Below are positions 56,806-64,000 of a DNA stretch of 64,000 nucleotides, one piece after another. A program made the translations under genes and the position numbers. Each line of letters starts with the position of its first letter. Positions within the stretch are counted from its first letter, which is position 1. The stretch comes from Bemisia tabaci. Taxonomy: Eukaryota; Arthropoda; Insecta; Hemiptera; Aleyrodidae. The DNA is taken from the NCBI RefSeq assembly GCF_918797505.1, contig NC_092795.1:7969434-8033433 (forward strand), given 5' to 3'. Under the pieces are notes generated by a model that did not search any database, was not told the DNA's origin, and saw nothing but the letters and a program-made list of their open reading frames with translations.

Positions 56806-59001
56806 TGGTCTGATGGGCGCGCGGGAGCGTGTTAGGGGATGAAGGGACACATTCGCGCTCTCAGCGAAGATGTTTTTCGATAATTGGCGACATTATCCGT
56901 GTTTTCAAAAAGTTTCATCGAAATCCGTGGTTTTCTTTTTTTATTATTTGCCTTTAAAGTTGCGTAGGTATATGTCGTGGTAAATTCAAAAAACCGAGCT
57001 GGTCTGATGGGCGCGTAAGAGCGTGTTAGGGGATGAAGGGACACATTTGCGCTCTCAGCGAGGACGTTTTTTGATAATTGGAGACATTATCCGTGTTTTC
57101 AAAAAGTTTCATCGAATTCCGTGGTTTTCTTTTTTTATTATTTGCCTTTAAAGTTGCGTGTATGTCGTGGTAAATCCAAAAAACCGAGCTGGTCTGATGA
57201 GCGCGCGGTAGCGTGTTAGGGGATGAAGGGACACATTCGCGCTCTCAGCGAAGATGTTTTTCGATAATTGGAGACAATATCCGTGTTTTCAAAAAGTTTC
57301 ATCGAAATCCGTGGTTAATTTTTTTTATATTCGAGTTTAAAGTTGCCCTTTCGTGCGGTAAATTTAAAAAACCGAGCTGGTCTGATTAGCGCGCGGGAGC
57401 GTGTTAGGAGATGAAGGGACACATTCGCGCTCTCAGCGAAGATGTTTTTCGATAATAGGCGACATTATCCGTGTTTTCAAAAAGTTTCATCGAAATCCGT
57501 GGTTTAGTTTTTTTTATATTCGAGCTTAAAGTTGCCCTTTCGCGCGGTAAATTTAAAAAACCGAGCTGGTCTGATGGGCGCGCGGGAGCGTGTTAGGGGA
57601 TGAAGGGACACATTCGCGCTCTCAGCGAAGATGTTTTTCGATAATTGGAGACAATATCCGTGTTTTCAAAAAGTTTCATCGAAATCCGTGGTTAATTTTT
57701 TTTATATTCGAGTTTAAAGTTGCCCTTTCGTGCGGTAAATTTAAAAAACCGAGCTGGTCTGATGGGCGCGCGGGAGCGTGTTAGGGGATGAAGGGACACA
57801 TTCGCGCTCTCAGCGAAGATGTTTTTCGATAATAGGCGACATTACCCGTGTTTTCAAAAAGTTTCATCGAAATCCGTGTTTTGGTTTTTTTTATATTCGA
57901 GCTTAAAGTTGCGCTTTCGCGCGGTAAATTTAAAAAACCGAGCTGGTCTGATGGGCGCGCGGGAGCGTGTTAGGGGAGGAAGGGACTCATTTGCCCTCTC
58001 AGCGAAGATGTTTTTCAACAGTCAGAGGGATTGTTGGCCTTTTCAAAAAGTTTCATCGAAATCCGTGGTTTAGTTTTTTTTTATATTCGAGCTTAAAGAT
58101 GCCCTTTCGCGCGGTAAATTTAAAAAACCGAGCTGGTCTGATGGGCGCGCGGGAGCGAGTTAGGGGATGAATGGACTCATTCACGCTCTCAGCGAAGATG
58201 TTTTTCGATAATTGGCGACATTGTCCGTGTTTTCAAAAAGTTTCATCGAATCCTGTGGTTTTCTTTTTTTATTATTTGCCTTTAAAGTTGCGTATATGTC
58301 GTGGTAAATCCAAAAAACCGAGCTGGTCTGATGGGCGCGCGGGAGCGTGTTTGGGGATGAAGGGACACATTCGCGCTCTCAGCGAAGATGTTTTTCGATA
58401 ATAGGCGACATTATCCGTGTTTTCAAAAAGTTTCATCGAAATCCGTGGTTTAGTTTTTTTTATATTCGAGCTTAAAGATGCCCTTTCGCGCGGTAAATTT
58501 AAAAAACCGAGCTGGTCTGATGGGCGCGCGGGAGCGAGTTAGGGGATGAAGGGACTCATTCGCGCTCTCAGCGAAGATGTTTTTCGATAATTGGCGACAT
58601 TTTCCGTGTTTTCAAAAAGTTTCATCGAATTCTGTGGTTTAGTTTTTTTTATATTCGAGCTTAAAGTTGCCCTTTCGCGCGGTAAATTTAAAAAACCGAG
58701 CTGGTCTGATGGGCGCGCGGGAGCGTGTTAGGGGATGAAGGGACACATTCGCGCTCTCAGCGAGGATGTTTTTCAACAGTCAGAGGGATTGTTGGCCTTT
58801 TCAAAAAGTTTCATCGAAATCTGTGGTTTAGTTTCTTTTAGAATGGTCTCTGAATGGAGCAGGACGTAAACGGATGCGCAGCGCTGCAGCGGTAGTTGTT
58901 TGTACTATGGTCGCGGGCCCAGAGACTTGCCCGGACGCGGGCATGCCTTGGCATGTTGTTCATGTGCCGGTCTGATAGAGGTCTGATAGATTCAGCGCGG
59001 T
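56806..59001. repeat. Right arm of giant inverted repeat: tandem ~190-bp type A units
   Basis: About eleven units in the orientation opposite to the left arm (marker GCGCTCTCAGCG near 56855, then every ~190 bp to 58750). The outer 165-bp segment at 58835-59001 matches 53392-53560 in inverse nearly perfectly. Only type A units occur. Confidence 0.93.
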
Positions 59002-59977
59002 TGATGACGCAGAACTGGATCAAAGTGACGTAATCTCCTCGGCGTTTTGTTGGTTTTGTTTATTTTTGGTTCTTTCGTTCTTTCTCGTTAGGATCTTCTT
59101 AATTTTCTGGCTTATTGTGGTTGTACATCATCGATTTCGTTTTCGTAAGTTTTGTTGAGATTTCCTTCCTTTCGTTTGGGTCAGCGCTCTTATTTCTCCG
59201 CACATGAGCAATGTGGATGTGCGAAATCCTGTTTATGCTCTGTATCAAATGTACCATAGGAAGAACTGAACGTGCGTAAAGAACCTATCGATGAGCAAGA
59301 GCTTCTTTAGGAAGTAGCTTTACTTCTGTATATTTTGCAAAGTTAATCAGTAAGTCAGGCCCACATTTCTTCTCTTAAAAGTTTCGTATTTTACAGTATT
59401 TTCTTGGCGCAATAATTTAACTTGACCCTCTGAAGTTAGCTGAGGACAATGCTGCTTACCATAATATTATTTGGCTTGTTAATCATGGAATCAGGAAAAA
59501 TAGAAGTTATTCTCCACTAAGGATTAACATGTTGCTGTAGTTAGCTGCATATTTTGAACTGGGTCGCAGGAAAATCATCGTAAGCACTCTAAGCGGGAAG
59601 ATGAAATCCTGCTTAATTCGAGACCCAGGTTTAAGCGCAAGCAAAATTCAAGCTGAACGTCTCCATTATTAGAGTAGTTTTGCTATTCTGAGATCAAAAA
59701 GAGCTTGACATGATTATCAAGACACCATGCGTCCGTGTGGAAAAGTAGACAAATGTTTCTGTTTGAATTTGATGAAGCTCGATTAGGGTGATCTTGAAAA
59801 ATTTATTATGCCACCCATGTCAAACTAAGTAATCTACAGAGTCACTGAATATGCAGAAAGGCATTGAATTAAAAATTCCGAAAGAAGGAAGTTAATTTGC
59901 GAAATGTGCGACTAAGAGATAGTCAGCCTCTGTCTTGATATTCTTTTGAGGTTAGGTATGATGGCACATTGATCAGA

Positions 59978-60509
59978 AGGGCTTTTTTTATCGCAGATCA
60001 GGGTGGAACGCACTGGATCGGAATCCTGAGCGATCCGGACCGATCCACAGTGTTCCAAGTGATAAAAATATCCGAACTTGGAATTTGGTTAGATTTGTTA
60101 TTGTTTTGATTTGTTGGGGACGGCAACCTCCTCGCATTAGGTTAGGATCACAGTGAATCGCGAGCTCGCCCCACCTCGGAAGAGCGATTCAGCGTTCCAC
60201 CCTGATCCACCTGGAACGCTCGGATCACGGCTGAGGAACGGAATAAAAAAATACCGATTTTCATTGTGATCCACTGCGATCCGTATAAAAAAAAGCCCTA
60301 GAGTTTTGATTTGTTGGGGACGGCAACTTCCTCGCATTAGGTTAGGATCACAGTGGATTGCGAGCTCGCCCCACCTCGGAAGATCGATCCAGAGTTCCAC
60401 CCTGATCCACCTGGAACGCTTGGATCACGGTTGAGGAACGGAATAAAAAAATACTGATGTTCACCTCGATCCATCGCGTTCCACTGCGATCCGCATAAAA
60501 AAAAGCCCT
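59978..60509. mobile_element. AGGGCTTTTTTT-family MITE with a tandem partial second copy
   Basis: It starts AGGGCTTTTTTTATC and ends ATAAAAAAAAGCCCT at 60299, and again at 60509 after a direct duplication of 60091-60299. AGA precedes the start and follows both ends, giving a 3-bp duplication. The family is shared with 17353-17565. The surrounding 59002-59977 and 60510-61100 show no coding sequence; they may hold 5' UTR exons or the promoter of the downstream LRR gene. Confidence 0.8.
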
Positions 60510-61203
60510 AGAGAATCTACCACGTTTTCAAAATATGCTGTAGAATAATTTGAGCTAATTATTGTCGCTCAAAGACTTTCAAGAAAAGTTAAAGCTACTC
60601 TCCTAAGGTGCTCATCTATTGCAGTTATGTTTTGTTGCAATTCATGTGGGTCTGATGACTTAAAAAAGAAAAAAAATCACTCTCCTAGGTATCCTGAAAA
60701 ATTTTCATGGGGGTAGCTAGAAATTTATTTGAAAACTGAAAAATAAAAAAATTCAATAAGAGCCCACAATGATCTCGCCAAAAGTTCTCGAGAGTCCTCT
60801 GATTTATTTTTGTTTTGGCTATTTGAATCATGAGTTAATGTTTTTGAAGATTAAAAATGGCATCCATCATTGCTAGTCTGAATAAATTGAAACTTGGCCA
60901 ACAAATTTTTATCAGAAAGTGAGTTACCCTTCTTGTAAATATTTTTTAATTAAAGTTTACATTTGTGGTACCTAATTTTATGTTTTGTTTTCTACAAACA
61001 AAATATTTAACTGTCACTGTACATAGAAATGCTGAAGACTTTCATTATCTAATTAGAAAGAAAGATTGTTCAATTCCTTGTCACTACTCAAGTTTTAATA
61101 TGTTTTCAGATTCTGATTCAAACTCTGTGTGCACAGCTTCAGTCATAAGCAACCTGCCACAAACTGCATAGTCTGGAGGGAAAACTATGCCAAAAAAGTC
61201 AGA

Positions 61204-63640
61204 ATGTGCTTTGTTGTTGGACAAGCCCCATCATGTATACTTCTTTTGTTGTGTTGCTTCATTGCTAGTATTTTTGCCTTAAATAACTCAGAGCCTTGCC
61301 TTTCAAACTGCCAGTGTTTGCCTAATATTTTAGAATGCAAGGATGTAGATTTTAGTAAAATCAACATTCCGCAGGATGTCAGAGTCCTAAAATTAATGAG
61401 AATCCTGATTCTTGAGCTAACAAATAAAAGTCTTGGAAGTACAACGAAGTTAAAAGAAGTGGTACTCAATGAAAATGGAATCACCCATATTGATTTTAAT
61501 TTTTTTGAGAATCACCATCAGGTTGAAATTTTGAATGTGGCGGGCAACCAAATTAAGGCTCTTGATAGTGAATTATTTAGACCTTTGACGTTCTTGAAAA
61601 CAGTGGTTTTCAAATCAAACCACATTAAAAAACTCCATGAAAATTTGTTTTACAAAGTTGAAGCCCTAGAAATGATAGATTTTAGTGATAATCGAATTGT
61701 GACACCGATCACACGATGCATGCTCCGAGACCTCAAAGAACTGCGATATTTAGATTTATCCAGAAATGAGATTCCATCCATAGACTCAGATGCCCTAGAA
61801 AAGAATGAGCTCTTGCAGTATGTGAATATAAGTCATAATAAATTGGAAGATGTCAAAACTCTCTTTGAAGATCTGACAATGCTTACAGAATTAGATTTAA
61901 GCTCCAATCAAATTAAAATACTGGACAAAGATGTTTTTGAAGACTGCTCAAGCTTGAGGAGACTGCTTCTAAATAATAACCGGATTGAATACCTGCCCTT
62001 GCTGGTCTTCCAGTATTTAGAGAACCTAACGGAACTGAAGCTAAGTAATAATCCTTTGAAACATCTTCCAACCGATATTTTCCATCAGAACAAACGCATT
62101 CAATATCTCAACATTGACAATATAAATATTGTCCATCTTCAATATGAATTATTCCATGATCTAAAAGAAATGAAAAGCATTGACATCAGCAATAACACAA
62201 TCTTGCAAAGCATCGATGATGGTATATTTATCAACAAACCTGAGTTACATACAGTGAACCTTGCCTCTACAAATATTAGCAGGATTCCTGTCTCTATCTT
62301 GAGTTTAGACAACTTGAAAAATTTAAAACTTGAAAACTTAAGGATCAAATGTGACTGCCGCTCTACATGGCTGATCAAGTTTTGGGAGAAGTTTAGCAAG
62401 GTCAATCTGCAGTACACAAATTTTCAATGTAAAGAGGCTCTTCAAATTAATGTTGTAGAATTTCTGAGCACGCTACGGTGCGATGAGCCACAAATTATAT
62501 ATAACTCACCATTAACATATTATATGCTGCTCTCTGGAGCCATGCTAGACTGCTTGGCAGTTGGCCACCCAGAACCAACGATTACTTGGTTCACGCCCAA
62601 TGGAATTACATTCCATGATCCATTGTTCAATGAAACAAATCATCCCAAAGTCCATGACAACCAGCGTATCGCAATTGAAACAGACACCATGAATGTGATG
62701 GCTAACGGATCATTGCACATTAAAAAAGTACTGCGTGAGGATGTTGGCAATTACACGTGTTTTGTTCTGAATAAAAACGGCAATATATCAGCTGTGACAA
62801 CCATTCGTCTGGACCCAGACACATTCAACAAGCGTCAATTCATGAGCTTTGCTGTCGGAATTTTTTGTGCTGTGATATTCCTCACTGGAACTGTTGTCGT
62901 CCATGCAATTATTTTTGTGTGCAAAAAGTAAGTCTTACTCCATCTCTCTAGAATGTTTTATTTTAATTGATGCAGAAATATTCTATTTGTAGTGATATCA
63001 GTTCATAAATAAAAAGGTAAACTAATATATAAATCTAACATATATATATAAATATAATATAAAAGAAAAAGGCTGTGCTCAGAAACTTTGGCAGGGTTGC
63101 AGCACAGTTATTTCCATGCAAAATTTTGTGGAAAAATCAGATAGTTTATCATAAAGTTAAAAAAGTCTTTAGCGGCAAACAAGAACTAATCATCATGTGC
63201 CATGCTGCTAAGAAGGTAGAGAGAGTGTTTCAATAGAAACTCCATTTCAATAACAATTTGAGCATACTTGCCTAACATAATTTCGCCAAAAATTATCCCT
63301 GGAATGTTTAGATCCTTTATTCACAGATCCAGTTATACATAATGAATTCAGTTTTAACATTTGTTTTCAAAGTGAGGGAGTATTGAAGCTCTTCACCTTC
63401 CTTCTAAAATTTTACGGTGGCAGTTTCTCTAACTTTTGACCTCTTGAAACTTACATACTCACTTCTGCAGAGTTTTTTTATATTCTTCAATGTAACTATG
63501 ATTGCTCTTAATTTTGATTCAGGATATGCGGCAAGAGCAAAGAGGAGTCTCAGAAAACTGATATTCATCAAATGATAGAGGCTGCCGAGCAGTACCGCTC
63601 TCAGCAACTTGAGAAATTAAGGGAAAACTATATGGCCCAG
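61204..63640 (+). CDS. LRR-Ig single-pass membrane protein, 5' part (3' part beyond window)
   Basis: Cell-surface receptor/adhesion-type protein. Exon 1 runs from ATG 61204 to 62927 (donor aa|gtaagt) and joins in phase to 63523-63640 (acceptor TTCAG, donor CAG|gttaga). The gene continues past 64000. There is a signal peptide at 1-25, an LRR N-cap with Cys32, 36, 38 and 45, and about 13 leucine-rich repeats at 50-380 (e.g. LTELDLSSNQIKIL). The LRR C-cap (IKCDCRSTWL...) is at about 380-428 and a C2-type Ig domain at 430-536 (Cys450, Trp, DVGNYTC with Cys519). A TM segment spans about 546-572, followed by a cytoplasmic tail with AAEQYRSQQLEKLRENYMAQ, likely helical. It resembles insect LRR-Ig proteins of the kekkon/LINGO type, but the tail is not kekkon-like; I give no symbol. 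An acceptor-like TTTTCAG at 61103-61109 suggests a 5' UTR intron. Confidence 0.92.
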
Positions 63641-64000
63641 GTTAGAGCTCTTTTATTTATTATTTTCGCTCATTATTTCAGCCTGTTGAGTGGAAACTGG
63701 CATATGGAAACTTTTTGAAATATAGGTACATTTTCAAGAAGGTGTTCAAATTTTAATAAAAGTATAAAACATCTCCCAAAAATGTCCCTATGTAACATAA
63801 CCAAGTGACAAGAACAAGCTAATAATGATAACAAAAATAAAGTTAAGAATTATGTGAAACCTTTGATAGAACTAAGCATGCAAAATTCTTGAAGAAAGAG
63901 GTTAAAAATTCAGCAAAATGTTGCATATGAGTACAAAGAGAACACCAATATTAGCACTCTAAATGAGTAAAACATAACCCTTGTTAACTTTAAACTCTCA
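63641..64000 (+). other. Intron of the LRR-Ig gene
   Basis: AT-rich sequence following the donor CAG|gttaga at 63640. No further exon is visible before the window ends. The upstream intron (62928-63522) is likewise featureless apart from a TATA-dinucleotide run near 63040. Confidence 0.6.

Larger units (their letters stand above)
53392..59001. mobile_element. Giant 5.6-kb foldback (FB-like) element
   Basis: Two arms of about 2.2 kb made of tandem subrepeats, in inverse orientation around a 1.2-kb spacer, match the architecture of Drosophila foldback elements. TGACGC occurs just outside both ends (53386-53391, 59005-59010), a possible but offset target duplication. No transposase is seen. It separates the divergently transcribed GLYR1 and LRR-Ig genes. 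Confidence 0.7.

Noticed and set aside
53993..58401. Many 60-85 codon frames with shared peptide (FKKFHRNPW...)
   Set aside because: They recur with the 190-bp units in both arms of the giant inverted repeat; no independent gene signal.
61129..61203. N-terminal extension of the LRR-Ig protein by 25 codons
   Set aside because: It would start at GTG. The ATG at 61204 directly precedes a good signal peptide, and an acceptor-like site lies upstream at 61109.

Overview
This window is animal nuclear DNA, almost certainly from an insect. It holds three spliced genes with AT-rich introns, canonical GT-AG junctions and a very high load of small transposable elements. The insect order cannot be fixed from the sequence; a large, repeat-rich genome (for example hemipteran) fits.

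Layout. (1) 1104-20609, minus strand: a hormone-sensitive lipase (HSL/LIPE) gene. I reconstructed 12 coding exons in consistent phase, with the HGGG oxyanion motif and the full Ser-Asp-His triad. Its introns carry a 5'-truncated R1-like LINE (13402-17318, flanked by a 14-bp target duplication and itself hit by two MITEs), a hAT-type MITE, a 654-bp inverted-repeat element, and a 1.1-kb element with a tRNA-like core. (2) 20.7-27.7 kb: a GC-rich repeat island of ~40-bp minisatellites, a 324-bp tandem array, nested foldback elements and a second 1.1-kb tRNA-containing element. (3) 27.7-34.2 kb: mostly unassigned DNA with a TA-flanked MITE and a few coding-like fragments. (4) 34244-53234, minus strand: an NPAC/GLYR1 (Drosophila NDF) gene. 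Eleven exons in consistent phase encode a PWWP domain and a beta-hydroxyacid-dehydrogenase-like domain whose catalytic lysine position is Asn. (5) 53392-59001: a giant 5.6-kb inverted repeat whose arms are tandem arrays of ~190-bp units, starting about 160 bp upstream of the GLYR1 start codon. (6) 61204-63640 and beyond, plus strand: the 5' part of an LRR-Ig single-pass membrane protein gene.

The three genes serve separate roles (lipolysis, nucleosome/chromatin binding, cell-surface recognition) and no joint pathway is implied. The most striking feature is the density of foldback elements whose arms are built from reiterated short words. Two of them (18304-19408 and 25899-27011) share termini (CCCWAGTAGCA), length (~1.1 kb), a 2-bp target duplication and a tRNA-like module at nearly the same internal offset, but have unrelated arms. 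They look like members of one undescribed non-autonomous superfamily. All long reading frames in 21.4-27.7 kb and 53.5-58.9 kb are by-products of tandem repeats, not genes.
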